Shown: positions 42,035 to 50,743, counted from the stretch's first letter. The stretch: DNA of 64,000 nt from Hymenobacter algoricola (GCF_039539525.1 NZ_BAABDH010000003.1:62001-126000); one strand, 5' to 3'. Translations and numbers: made by a program. The notes: a model not told the origin generated them from the letters alone.

Positions 42035-43320
42035 CGTACTTCGCTGAAAATGCCCGTTGGCTCCGGCCGCTGGCCGATATCGGTACGGAGGTACGCATCC
42101 TGAAACTTGACCTTGTCGGCTTCCCGGTACACGTGCGCCACCGCATCTTCCAGCTCGGGCGCGTGCCCGACCAGCACCAGCACCCGGCCGCCGCTGGTCA
42201 CCAGCTGGCCGTCCTGCCGGCGGGTGGCCCCGTGGAAGGCGAGGATGCTCGGATGCAGCTGGTCGAGGCCGGTGATGGGGAAGCCGGTAGGGAAGCCCGC
42301 GGCGGGGTAGCCGCCCGAAGCCAGCACCACGCCTACGTACTGTCCGGGCCGCTGGCGCACCACGGTCTGGCTCAGCCGGCCATCCAGCGTGGCCTCGATG
42401 AGTTCGAGCAGACTGCTTTCCATAGCCGGCAGCAGCACTTCCGCTTCCGGGTCGCCGAGACGGACGTTGTATTCGAGCAGCTTCGGGCCCTGGGGCGTGA
42501 GCATGATGCCGAAGTAGAGGAAGCCGCGGAAGTCAAACTGCTCGTTCTGGAGGCCGCGCAGCGTGGGGTCGATGATGTCGGTGCGGACGGCGGCCAGCAC
42601 GTTGTCGTCGGCGAACGGCACGGGGCAGTAGGCGCCCATGCCGCCGGTGTTGGGGCCCTGGTCGTGGGCCAGCAGCTGCTTGTGGTCCTGCGACGGGGCC
42701 AGCAGCCGGATGCGGTTGCCGTCCGTAACGCCGATGATGCTGATTTCGGGGCCGGTGAGCTTTTCTTCGAGCAGGAAGCTGAACCAGCCGGTATGCTCGG
42801 CCTGCAAGTCATCCAGCGCGGCCTGGGCTTCGGCTACCGACGAGCACACGTACACGCCCTTGCCGGCGGCCAGCCCGTCGTATTTCACCACCACCTGCCC
42901 GTTCAGCTCGGTGGCTTTGGCGCGGGCATCGGCCAGCTTATCACTCCGGTACTGCCACGACAGGGCCGTGGCCACGCCGTGCCGCCGCATAAAGTCTTTG
43001 CTCCACACCTTGGAGCTTTCCAGCACCGCCCCGGCCCGGCCCGGCCCAAACACGCGGGTATCGGAGTCAGCGAAATAGTCGACCACGCCCGCCGCCAGCG
43101 GGGCTTCGGGCCCGACCACGATGAGCTGCACGCCGTGCTGCTGGCAGAAGCCTTGGATGGCGGGAAAGTCGGTGGCGCTGATGGCGGGGTGGCTGTTGGG
43201 AATGCCGCCGTTGCCGGGCAGCACGTGCACGGTGGCCCCGTCGCGGGTCAGCTTCCACGCCATAGCGTGCTCACGGGCCCCGCCGCCGAGGAGAACTATG
43301 GATTTATGGCTGGTGCTCAT
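42031..43320 (-). CDS. purD: Phosphoribosylamine-glycine ligase (GAR synthetase)
   Basis: PurD joins phosphoribosylamine and glycine with ATP. 429 residues, family length. Motifs seen are SIVLLGGGAREHAMAWKL, VGPEAPLAAGVVDYF, VVKYDGLAAGKGVYV (ATP-grasp lysine), GPEISIIGVTDG, DQGPNTGGMGAYCP and FGIMLTPQGPKLLEYNVRLGDPEAEVLLP. Its start overlaps the end of the upstream GNAT gene by 17 bases, and its stop overlaps the purN start, so the three are coupled. Confidence 0.97.
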   Translation of the reverse strand: MSTSHKSIVLLGGGAREHAMAWKLTRDGATVHVLPGNGGIPNSHPAISATDFPAIQGFCQQHGVQLIVVGPEAPLAAGVVDYFADSDTRVFGPGRAGAVLESSKVWSKDFMRRHGVATALSWQYRSDKLADARAKATELNGQVVVKYDGLAAGKGVYVCSSVAEAQAALDDLQAEHTGWFSFLLEEKLTGPEISIIGVTDGNRIRLLAPSQDHKQLLAHDQGPNTGGMGAYCPVPFADDNVLAAVRTDIIDPTLRGLQNEQFDFRGFLYFGIMLTPQGPKLLEYNVRLGDPEAEVLLPAMESSLLELIEATLDGRLSQTVVRQRPGQYVGVVLASGGYPAAGFPTGFPITGLDQLHPSILAFHGATRRQDGQLVTSGGRVLVLVGHAPELEDAVAHVYREADKVKFQDAYLRTDIGQRPEPTGIFSEVR

Positions 43321-43762
43321 GATGCTTTATCGGAATTACCATCTGAATGGTATGTTCTGCGCTGTCTGTTACTGTAAATCCAAGTTTTTGATAAAGCCGA
43401 AACGCGTCCTTATTTACTTTGAGCACACTCAATCCAACTGCCTTACCGCGTTGAGCCGCCTTGGCTATCAATTGCTTCAATACATGAGAACCAACGCCCT
43501 GATTTTGAAAGACGGGCTTGATCAACAGATTCTGAATCAAAAGAAAGTCTGCTGTTTCTACTGTTTCTACCAACCCAACTTCATTATCTAAGAAACTCAA
43601 CAACGCTGTGTTAGCTGGATTAAAATGAGTCAGATGATAGTCGTGCTGAAACTTGTCATCCCAGCCCCAGACCTGCTCTATACAAGGACCGAGAGCTTGT
43701 TTCTTTATCTCCAGGGTACTTGCAAAATCGTCTGGGCTGGCTGGTCGATAAAGAATGTGCAT
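43304..43762 (-). CDS. GNAT-family N-acetyltransferase
   Basis: The start is ATG 43762 (MHILYRPASPDDFASTLEIKKQALG), 152 residues. The GNAT acetyl-CoA motif is LLIQNLLIKPVFQNQGVGSHVLKQLI (Q/RxxGxG/A as QNQGVG), and a terminal motif B/C segment is LSVLKVNKDAFRLYQKLGFTVTDS. The acceptor substrate is unknown. The DNA is visibly AT-richer, with different codon use from the purine genes on both sides, suggesting recent acquisition into the operon. It starts 14 bases after the purC-purE stop and overlaps purD by 17 bases, so it is translationally integrated. Confidence 0.93.
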   Translation of the reverse strand: MHILYRPASPDDFASTLEIKKQALGPCIEQVWGWDDKFQHDYHLTHFNPANTALLSFLDNEVGLVETVETADFLLIQNLLIKPVFQNQGVGSHVLKQLIAKAAQRGKAVGLSVLKVNKDAFRLYQKLGFTVTDSAEHTIQMVIPIKHHEHQP

Positions 43763-43776
43763 TACAGTTAAGAGTC

Positions 43777-45177
43777 TTACAGCACCCGCAGCTCCGCGTC
43801 GGCCGCTCTCAGCTTGGCTTTGGTGACCAGAATTTCCTTCGACAGCTGTTCGCGCAAACGCGGCAGGTTCAGGGCGCGCACCGCGGCCTGGGCGGCATTG
43901 TCGGGGCGCACCACGGTCAGGTTGGGCGTGCCGCTGGGCATGATCACCGACGAGTTCAGGTTCATGGCCAGCTCGGCGTAGTCCTTCCACGGCGGGCAGC
44001 TGATGACGGGCACGTTCACGTTGGCAGCCAGCGCCCCGCCGAGGCCGTTGGAGAGGCCGGCCACGGCGATGATGACGCCGGGTTCCACCGAGTTGTTCCA
44101 TACGGCGGCCATGCCGGCTATTTCCTCGCCGTTTTTGTGAGCTGAGGTCACGCGCAGCTGGGTGAAAATGTTGTAGGCTTCGAAGTTCTGGCGGATTTTC
44201 AGGCAGTGCTCCTTGTCGGCCGCCGAGCCCATGACGATGTTCACCCAGGCGTCCTTCATGATGCCGGCGCGCACGAGGTTGCCCACGAGGCGGGCCCGCA
44301 CGTCGCCGCCGGTGGTCATTTCGGTGCCAGTGGGCAGCGGAGCGCCGGTGATGCGCTCAAAGATGTCGAGGTAGCGGCGGCTGGCTTCCTGAGCTACTTC
44401 CGGGGTGAGGGCGCGCAGGTACTGGCCGTCCTGCTTGTTCTGGATCAGCCACTGGCGCACGTACTCCTTGTCCATCTGCTCGGCCGTTTCGGGGTTGCGG
44501 GCGTAGTCCTCGGCGCTCCAGAATCGCGACGAGTCGGGCGTGTGGATTTCGTCAATCAGGATCAGCTCCCCGTTCAGCAACCCGAACTCGTACTTGGTAT
44601 CGACCAGGATGATGCCGCGCTCGGCCATCCAGGCGGAGGCGAAGTTGAACAGCTCCAGCGACTTCACCCGCATCTGCTCGTACAGCTCGGCCGCTACCCA
44701 GCCCTCACTCACCAGGTTCTCGGGCGTGATTTCGCGGTCCGAATCCTCTTTCGTCGTCGGCGTCACGATGGGCTCGGGGAACTGCTGGTGCTTGGTCAGG
44801 CCGTCGGGCACCGACACGCCGGAGAAGGTGCGCTGGCCCTTCTGGTAGCCGCGCAGCATGGAGCCGGTGATGTAGTTGCGCACAATCATCTCCACCCGAA
44901 TCGGCTCGGCCTCCTGGGCCAGGGTCACGTTCGGGTCAAGCAGCTCGATAACGTGGTTGGGAATGATGTGCTGGGTTTTGTCGAACCAGAAAGCGGCCAG
45001 CCCGTTGAGCACCGCGCCCTTGTGGGCAATGGGCGTTTCCAGCACCGAGTCGAAGGCCGACAGCCGGTCCGTCACCACGATGAGCCGCTCGCCCGACGGG
45101 GCGCGGTAGGAGTCGCGGACTTTGCCGCGGTGCAGGAGTTCGAGCTGGGGAGTAGCGAAGTGGTTGAGTGTGTTCAT
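43777..45177 (-). CDS. purC-purE: Fused SAICAR synthetase and class II-like AIR carboxylase
   Basis: 466 residues from ATG 45177 (MNTLNHFATPQLELLHRGKVRDSY); a GTG at 45189 lies in repeat sequence and is not needed. Residues 1-310 are PurC (LIVVTDRLSAFDSVL, VRNYITGSMLRGYQKG, ILVDTKYEFGLLNGELILIDEIHTPDSSRFW). Residues ~315-466 are PurE, with VNIVMGSAADKEHCLKI, LRVTSAHKNGEEI, AVAGLSNGLGGALAANVNVPVISCPP. The SNGLG stretch and VISCPP resemble the animal PAICS (class II) carboxylase rather than bacterial class I PurE with HLPG. Together the product would convert AIR to SAICAR; no purK is present, consistent with class II. Confidence 0.93.
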   Translation of the reverse strand: MNTLNHFATPQLELLHRGKVRDSYRAPSGERLIVVTDRLSAFDSVLETPIAHKGAVLNGLAAFWFDKTQHIIPNHVIELLDPNVTLAQEAEPIRVEMIVRNYITGSMLRGYQKGQRTFSGVSVPDGLTKHQQFPEPIVTPTTKEDSDREITPENLVSEGWVAAELYEQMRVKSLELFNFASAWMAERGIILVDTKYEFGLLNGELILIDEIHTPDSSRFWSAEDYARNPETAEQMDKEYVRQWLIQNKQDGQYLRALTPEVAQEASRRYLDIFERITGAPLPTGTEMTTGGDVRARLVGNLVRAGIMKDAWVNIVMGSAADKEHCLKIRQNFEAYNIFTQLRVTSAHKNGEEIAGMAAVWNNSVEPGVIIAVAGLSNGLGGALAANVNVPVISCPPWKDYAELAMNLNSSVIMPSGTPNLTVVRPDNAAQAAVRALNLPRLREQLSKEILVTKAKLRAADAELRVL

Positions 45178-45182
45178 ATGTA

Positions 45183-45815
45183 GCCCCACCCCCCGGCCCC
45201 CTCCCCTGCGGGGGAGGGGGAGCCTGACGACTTTTGCGAGAGGTGCTTTGGGGAGTTTAAGGTTGGATTTTGCTTGATTTTGGGTGATTCAGCCTGAGTT
45301 ACGAAGCTGATGCAGGGTCCAGGTGCTGACGAATCGTTGCCAGCACTTCGGGAAGCTGCTGTATTACCTGATGATTCGGGAAGCGCAGCACCCGGTACCC
45401 GTGCTGCTGTAGTAGGTCGGTGCGGGCCTGATCGTAGTCGGCCTGTTCAGGGTGCTGGTGAATTTCCCCATCTACTTCCACAATCAGCTTATCGGCCAGG
45501 GTCACAAAATCGACGATGTAGCCGGCAATGGTATGCTGGCGCCGAAAGGCCACGCCAAGCTTTTCGCCGCGTACGGCCTGCCATAGCGCGTCCTCCGCCG
45601 GCGTAGGGTTCTTCCGCATTTCCCGGCCATATACCTTGAGGGTTTCCCACTTACCGCCGCTTGCGGCCGTGAATACGTCCTGCTCAATGGAAGTGAGTAA
45701 TCCTTCCGCCCGCCGCCCGCGCCGCTCATAGTAAGCCCCCGCCTCCTCCACCAGAGAATCAGATTTGCCGTCAGGCTCCCCCTCTCCCAAAGGGGAGGGG
45801 GCCGGGGGGTGGGGC
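45183..45815 (-). mobile_element. DUF559 cassette bounded by 47-bp inverted repeats
   Basis: The ends 45183-45229 and 45769-45815 are inverted copies that match at 44 of 47 positions; each contains CCCCACCCCCCGGCCCC and GGAGCCTGACG. Between them lie about 539 bases encoding a DUF559 (Vsr-like nuclease fold) domain, read in frame from purQ, plus ~70 non-coding bases. The element ends 6 bases from the purC start. No transposase or clear target duplication is seen. The architecture suggests a mobile or once-mobile element that removed the purQ stop. Confidence 0.75.
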
Positions 45816-46822
45816 TGGATGTGCGCCACAATATTCCGGAACAGCTTGAGCCCGTCGCCTTCCTCACTCAGGTTGGGGTTCTGCCGCTTGCGCCGGGCCC
45901 AGTCGGGGTGGTTGTAGAGCGAGAGGAACGCCTCGGGGTGCGGCATCAGCCCGAATACCCGGCCAGTGGGGTCCGTCAGGCCGGCGCAGTTCAGGTCGGC
46001 GCCGTTGGGGTTGTGCGGGTACACGTCGGTGGGCGAGCCGTCGAAATCAACGTAGGAAAGGCAGTTTAAAGCCTGGGCTTCGATGGCGGCCAGCGTGTCG
46101 GCGCCCCGGATAATCAGGCGGCCCTCGCCGTGGCGCACGGGCACTGCCAACGTGTCGATGCCTTTCAGGAAGGGCGAGTTCGACTCGGGGTTTACTTTGA
46201 GCCGCACCCACCGATCCTCGTAGCGGCCCGAGGCATTATGGGTCAGCGTCACTTCCGGGGTTATGGTGCCGCTCAGGTTGGGCAGCAGCCCCAGCTTGAC
46301 CAGCACCTGAAAGCCGTTGCAGATGCCCATGACGAAGTTGCCGTTGGCCACAAACTCCTTGATGTCGTCGAGCAGGGTGCGGCCCGCGGCGTTTTTGCGG
46401 TAGCGCAGCTTGTTGGCCAGCACCACGCCCGAGCCCAGATCGTCGCCGAATGAGAAGCCTCCGGGGAAATTCAGGATGTCGTAGTCGTGGATGCTGACGT
46501 GGCCGTGCAGCACCTGGTTGAGGTGCACGATGGTGGCTTCCGCGCCGGCCAGCTTGTAGGCCGCCGCGAATTCCTCCTCGCAGTTGATGCCGAAGCCGGT
46601 CAGGATCAGGGCCTGCACCCGGTCTTCGGGTGCCGGTTGCTCGTCGTCGAATTGGTCCTCCTGGTTTTCCTTGAGCGGCTCGGTGGATTCGTGGCCGCCG
46701 TCCACGCTCTTAAAGCCGGGCAGCTTGATATTGCCCTCGGCATCCACGACCTCATAGCCCGGATCTTCGTGCTGGGGTCGTGGGGGCGTGTTCTGGTCGG
46801 GTAGCTTAGGTTTCTCTTCCAT
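45299..46822 (-). CDS. purQ: FGAM synthase glutaminase subunit PurQ fused to a DUF559 nuclease-like domain
   Basis: 507 residues in three parts. Residues 1-66 are an acidic Pro/Glu-rich extension. Residues 68-335 are PurQ: LILTGFGINCEEEFAAAYKLAG, LNFPGGFSFGDDLGSG, nucleophile Cys168 in GNFVMGICNGFQVLVKLG and PHPEAFLSLYNHPDW. Residues 336-351 are encoded by a GC-rich repeat (PHPPAPSPLGEGEPDGKS), and ~385-500 form a DUF559 domain (MRKNPTPAEDALWQAVRGEKLGVAFRRQHTIAGYIVDFV and KLIVEVDGEIHQHPEQ, the likely acidic/nuclease core). PurQ supplies ammonia to PurL, encoded 15 bases upstream. The added domain is probably a repeat-cassette insertion rather than part of purine synthesis. Confidence 0.93.
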   Translation of the reverse strand: MEEKPKLPDQNTPPRPQHEDPGYEVVDAEGNIKLPGFKSVDGGHESTEPLKENQEDQFDDEQPAPEDRVQALILTGFGINCEEEFAAAYKLAGAEATIVHLNQVLHGHVSIHDYDILNFPGGFSFGDDLGSGVVLANKLRYRKNAAGRTLLDDIKEFVANGNFVMGICNGFQVLVKLGLLPNLSGTITPEVTLTHNASGRYEDRWVRLKVNPESNSPFLKGIDTLAVPVRHGEGRLIIRGADTLAAIEAQALNCLSYVDFDGSPTDVYPHNPNGADLNCAGLTDPTGRVFGLMPHPEAFLSLYNHPDWARRKRQNPNLSEEGDGLKLFRNIVAHIQPHPPAPSPLGEGEPDGKSDSLVEEAGAYYERRGRRAEGLLTSIEQDVFTAASGGKWETLKVYGREMRKNPTPAEDALWQAVRGEKLGVAFRRQHTIAGYIVDFVTLADKLIVEVDGEIHQHPEQADYDQARTDLLQQHGYRVLRFPNHQVIQQLPEVLATIRQHLDPASAS

Positions 46823-46837
46823 CTGTTCTACTACGCG

Positions 46838-49800
46838 TTACTGCGCGGCTACGTGCTGGCCGAAGCCGATAATTCGATTCACCGGGCCGTTGGTCCACGC
46901 GTGCCGCAGGGCCGCCGTACTAGCCGCAATAACAATCTGGCCGCCGTGGCGCACCGTGAGCTGGCCGTCCGCCGTCACCACGCCGAGGCGGGTGGCGCGG
47001 GGGCCGAAGTGCTGCTCAAACGCCACCACATCGGCCGGGGCTACCGTGGCCACAAAGCGGGAATGAGACTCGGCAAACAGCTGCGTATGCACCGGCAGGG
47101 CCCCTCCCCAAAAGGGAGGGCAGTCGGACGACTCGTCAGAGGCTAACGTAAGCCCCTCCCTTTTGGGGAGAGGTTGGGGAGGGGTTGCCGGCAGCTCCAC
47201 CGCCGCCCCGCAGCCGTAGCCAAACGTAGCCTCGGCCAGCGCCACGGCCAGGCCGCCATCCGACAGGTCGTGGCAGGACTGGATCAGACCCTTATCGTTG
47301 GCTTGGCCCATCAGAATATAAAGGGCTTTGGCCGGCCCGAAGCGCACCTGGGGCACGTTGGCGCCCAGCTCGCCGAAGAGCTGGTAGAACTCCGAGCCGC
47401 CCAGCTCGTCGTAGGTTTCGCCGAGTAAGTAGATAACGTCGTCGGCCTGCTTGAAGTCGGAGGTGATGGTGCGGCGCACGTCCTCAATTTTAGCGGTCAT
47501 CGAGTACAGCACCGTGGGCGGCACCGAAATCTTGACGCCGTCGGCCTTGAAGTCGTTTTTCATCGAATCCTTGCCCGAGGTGAGCGGGATGCAGTAGGCC
47601 GCCGTGGCATCGCGCAGGGCTTCGCACATCCGCACCAGCTTCGCCAGCTTGAGCTTGCCATCGGGGTTGCCCACGGCATCGTACACCGAATCCGGCACGC
47701 AGAAGTTGTCGTTGACCGACCAGAAGTTACCGTCGCCGTACGTGAGGTTGGGCAGCTTGCCGCCCACGGCCACAATCTGGCGCACGGCCTCGTCGAAGGC
47801 GCCGGCCGACATGTGGTAGGCATCCAAATCGCCGAAGCGGGGCAGAATGCCGTTGCTCACGGCCACGCCTTCCCAGCTCTCAAAGTTGAAGCGGACCACC
47901 GCCGCATCCTGCGGGGCCTGGCCGGTAGCACCCATCAGCGGCTTGATGACGGTGCGGCCCTTCACCTCGTGGTCGTACTGCCGGATGACCGACTCGCGGG
48001 AGCAGATGTTGAGGCTGCCTAGCAGGCGGGTGAGAACGTCAGTGTATCCACCAGCTGGCATATTATATAGAGTATCCGGTTCCGCCAGCTCCGGCTTGCG
48101 CCACTCCGCTTCCAACACTTTGCGCGGCACTCCTTCGTGCAGGAACTCCATATCCAGCCGTGCCACCGACGCGCCGTCGAAGCGCACGTCGAGGTAGCCA
48201 TCGGCGGTGAAGTAGCCGATGTCGGTCAGCTCCACTTCCATTTCCTGGCCTAGGGCCAGCAGCTCGTCCAGCTTGGCAGGCTCCACGGCCAGCGAAAACC
48301 GCTCCTGCGACTCCGACACGAATATCTCCCAGGGCCGCAGCCCCGGATACTTCAACGGCACCTTTTCCAGCTCTACCACGGCCCCGCCGCTGATGGTAGC
48401 CAGTTCGCCGATGCTGGAGGACAAACCGCCGGCGCCATTATCAGTGCTGCACCTGATCAGGCCGCGGCGCGTGGCCAGAATCAGGAAGTCCATGGCCAGC
48501 TTCTGGGTAATCGGGCTCCCAATCTGCACGGCCGTGGCGGGCGAGGTTTCGTCGAGCTCGATGCTGCTGAACGTCGCGCCGTGGATGCCGTCCTTACCCA
48601 CCCGGCCGCCGGCCATGATGATGCGGTCCTGGGCATCGATGTTCTTTTCCCACGAATCCAGCCCGGCCAGCTGCATCGGCATCACGGCCCCGGTGCCGCA
48701 GTACACCAGCGGCTTGCCGGCGTAGCGGTCATCGAATACAATGGCCCCGTTCACCGTCGGCACCCCCGACTTGTTGCCGCCGTCCTCGATGCCCTTGCGC
48801 ACGCCTTCGAAAATGCGGCGCGGGTGGAGCTGATTGGTCAGCAGCGTGCCCGAAAACTCGGGGTTACCGAAGCACAGCACGTTGGTATTGAACAGCAGCC
48901 GGGCGCCGCCAATGCCAGTAGCCAGCGGGTCGCGGTTATTGCCCAGAATGCCGGTAATGGCCCCGCCGTAGGGGTCGATAGCCGAGGGCGAGTTGTGGGT
49001 TTCCACCTTCCACACAAACAGCGACTCCGGGTTGATGCGCACGGCCCCGGCATTGTCGCTGAACACCTTGATGAGCCAGTCGTTGCCGTTGGCCCGCAGC
49101 TGGCGGTCAACTTCGGCGGTGGCGTCCTTGATGTAGGTCTTGAACAGGCCGTCTACTTCGTGCGTCGCGCCGGTGTCGGCGTCGGTGTACTTGATGAGGG
49201 CGCTGAACTCCTTATGCTTGCAGTGCTCCGACCAGGTTTGGGCAATGATTTCCAGCTCGCAGTCCGTCGGGTCCTGGGGCAAGCCGGCGGCCTGCCGCTC
49301 GGCGCTGATGGCCGCGTAATGGTCGCGCACGGCCCGCATTTCCGCCAGGTTCAGGGCGTAGAGGTTGTCTTTCGACAGCTTCACCAGCTCCTCATCCGTG
49401 AGGCTGGTCAGCGGGATGAGGTCCGTAATGGATTCGGCCCCGCCACCGGGCCGCGGGGTGTAGTCGCGGATGTCGGTAATGGGGCCGGTTTCGAAGCGGT
49501 GGATGAGCTTGTTGCCGAGCAGCTCCTGGGCCAGCTGGCGCAGGCTGCTTTCGGGCAGGGCCGCTTCCAGGAAGTAGAGCCGCTTGCTGAAGATGTGCTG
49601 GGTGTGGATGTCGAGCGGCTCGTTCAGGAAGTCGCCGAGGGCGTTCTGGGCCGAGATGCCTTCGTCGTCGGTTACGCCGGGCAGCTTGGCGACGAGGATG
49701 TAGCTCTGGTAGTCGGGGCCGTGGCGGAACTCGTCGAGGACCACGTCGTGCAGTACCGGGTCCTGGAGGCAGTGGGTGGCGAAGACCTGAAGCTGAGCGC

Positions 49801-49957
49801 TGCTCAGGGGGTAGCGCACCGTGTAGAGCGCCGTGCTTTGCACCCGGCCGGTGGTCAGGCCGAGGTGGCGTTGGGCGGCTTCGGCGATGCGCTGGCCCTC
49901 GCCATCGTGTTGACCAGGCTTGAGCAGCAGCTGAATAGTTCTTTGGGTAGAGTCCAA
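46838..49957 (-). CDS. purL: FGAM synthase, synthetase subunit, with a repeat-encoded insert
   Basis: 1039 residues, the long form working with separate PurQ. Recognisable are TWSEHCKHKEFSALIKYTD, KVETHNSPSAIDPYGGAITG, GVPTVNGAIVFDDRY, GGRVGKDGIHGATFSS, STDNGAGGLSSSIGEL, GKDSMKNDF and SCHDLSDGGLAVALAEATFGYGCGAAVEL. Residues ~925-952 are encoded by a palindromic GC-rich element (PQPLPKREGLTLASDESSD and so on) placed between two conserved segments, resuming at HTQLFAESHSRFV. The reading frame is intact, so the insert is presumably a tolerated loop. purQ begins 15 bases after its stop. Confidence 0.96.
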   Translation of the reverse strand: MDSTQRTIQLLLKPGQHDGEGQRIAEAAQRHLGLTTGRVQSTALYTVRYPLSSAQLQVFATHCLQDPVLHDVVLDEFRHGPDYQSYILVAKLPGVTDDEGISAQNALGDFLNEPLDIHTQHIFSKRLYFLEAALPESSLRQLAQELLGNKLIHRFETGPITDIRDYTPRPGGGAESITDLIPLTSLTDEELVKLSKDNLYALNLAEMRAVRDHYAAISAERQAAGLPQDPTDCELEIIAQTWSEHCKHKEFSALIKYTDADTGATHEVDGLFKTYIKDATAEVDRQLRANGNDWLIKVFSDNAGAVRINPESLFVWKVETHNSPSAIDPYGGAITGILGNNRDPLATGIGGARLLFNTNVLCFGNPEFSGTLLTNQLHPRRIFEGVRKGIEDGGNKSGVPTVNGAIVFDDRYAGKPLVYCGTGAVMPMQLAGLDSWEKNIDAQDRIIMAGGRVGKDGIHGATFSSIELDETSPATAVQIGSPITQKLAMDFLILATRRGLIRCSTDNGAGGLSSSIGELATISGGAVVELEKVPLKYPGLRPWEIFVSESQERFSLAVEPAKLDELLALGQEMEVELTDIGYFTADGYLDVRFDGASVARLDMEFLHEGVPRKVLEAEWRKPELAEPDTLYNMPAGGYTDVLTRLLGSLNICSRESVIRQYDHEVKGRTVIKPLMGATGQAPQDAAVVRFNFESWEGVAVSNGILPRFGDLDAYHMSAGAFDEAVRQIVAVGGKLPNLTYGDGNFWSVNDNFCVPDSVYDAVGNPDGKLKLAKLVRMCEALRDATAAYCIPLTSGKDSMKNDFKADGVKISVPPTVLYSMTAKIEDVRRTITSDFKQADDVIYLLGETYDELGGSEFYQLFGELGANVPQVRFGPAKALYILMGQANDKGLIQSCHDLSDGGLAVALAEATFGYGCGAAVELPATPPQPLPKREGLTLASDESSDCPPFWGGALPVHTQLFAESHSRFVATVAPADVVAFEQHFGPRATRLGVVTADGQLTVRHGGQIVIAASTAALRHAWTNGPVNRIIGFGQHVAAQ
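47102..47186. repeat. Palindromic GC-rich MITE-like element inside purL
   Basis: A perfect 17-bp inverted repeat (47104-47120 and 47154-47170; CTCCCCAAAAGGGAGGG) is separated by 33 bases containing GACGACTCGTC and CGTCAGAGG. It shares the CCCCTCCCC/GGGGAGGGG block and GACGA/CGTCAGAGG motifs with 41944-42012. The insert is a multiple of three and has no stop in the purL frame. Confidence 0.85.
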
Positions 49958-50082
49958 AAGATGGGTGTTTATCTATTTTTCGGGTTTCCCACGCCTGGCC
50001 CAAGTGCCACCGTGAGGAAGCATACCCTGGGTGAGGTACGCCGAAAATGCCTTGCTCCGACGCCGGTTGCGCCGCAGTAGGT

Positions 50083-50694
50083 TTAAGAAAACGCTTTGTC
50101 GGGCCGACTGCCCGGCTTTACCACCGGAATACCTGCCCGGCACAGCGGGCACTCATCGGGTGCGTAGGTAGCCGCCGTTACCGGCAGCAGGGCAAAGTTC
50201 GGAAAACTTAGCTCAGCATTGCCCCCCGTGCGGTCAATTAAACTCACGACGGCCAAAATTTCTGCGCCCAGGCTGATCAGCAGGCGGGCTACTTCGTTGG
50301 TGCTCTTCCCGGTAGTCACCACGTCTTCGGCAATGACGATTTTCTGCCCCGGCTCCACCGTGAAGCCGCGCCGCAGCGTCATCTGGCCCGTGTCGTCGCG
50401 CTCCGTAAAAATACCCGGGACGCCCAGCTGCCGGGCCAGCTCGTAGCCAATCACCACGCCGCCCATGGCCGGCCCGACTACCACATCGGGCTGCAAGCCG
50501 GCCTGCTGAATCAGCTGAGCCAGCTGCCGGGCAGCCGGCTCGGCCAGGTCGGGGCGGCGCAGGAAGCGGGCGCACTGTACGTAGGTATCGGAGTGCAGAC
50601 CCGACGACAGGCGAAAGTGCCCGCGCAGCAGCGCGTCTTCCTGCAGCAGCTGCTGCTCCAGGGTTGCGGAGGTAGTGGTTTGGCTGACAGTCAA
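50083..50694 (-). CDS. pyrE: Orotate phosphoribosyltransferase
   Basis: PyrE converts orotate and PRPP to OMP. 203 residues with PRPP-binding loop KIVIAEDVVTTGKSTNEVARLL, dimer loop region TERDDTGQMTLRRGF, and VVVGPAMGGVVIGYELARQL. The C-terminal segment DECPLCRAGIPVVKPGSR is characteristic of the longer PyrE branch. It is followed by purL on the same strand after ~125 bases and preceded by pyrF 49 bases upstream, so pyrimidine and purine genes may be read together. Confidence 0.95.
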   Translation of the reverse strand: MTVSQTTTSATLEQQLLQEDALLRGHFRLSSGLHSDTYVQCARFLRRPDLAEPAARQLAQLIQQAGLQPDVVVGPAMGGVVIGYELARQLGVPGIFTERDDTGQMTLRRGFTVEPGQKIVIAEDVVTTGKSTNEVARLLISLGAEILAVVSLIDRTGGNAELSFPNFALLPVTAATYAPDECPLCRAGIPVVKPGSRPDKAFS

Positions 50695-50743
50695 GGAAGG
50701 AGCTTGGTTAGGTATGGAGTAAAAAGCGACGGGCGGCTTTCGG

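Noticed and set aside
45177..45189. GTG start for purC-purE at 45189
   Set aside because: It lies in the inverted-repeat end of the DUF559 cassette; the ATG at 45177 gives the expected N-terminus.
38494..49957. Purine or other riboswitch in the pur block
   Set aside because: No conserved riboswitch core could be recognised by eye in the gaps; the hairpins there belong to repeat families.
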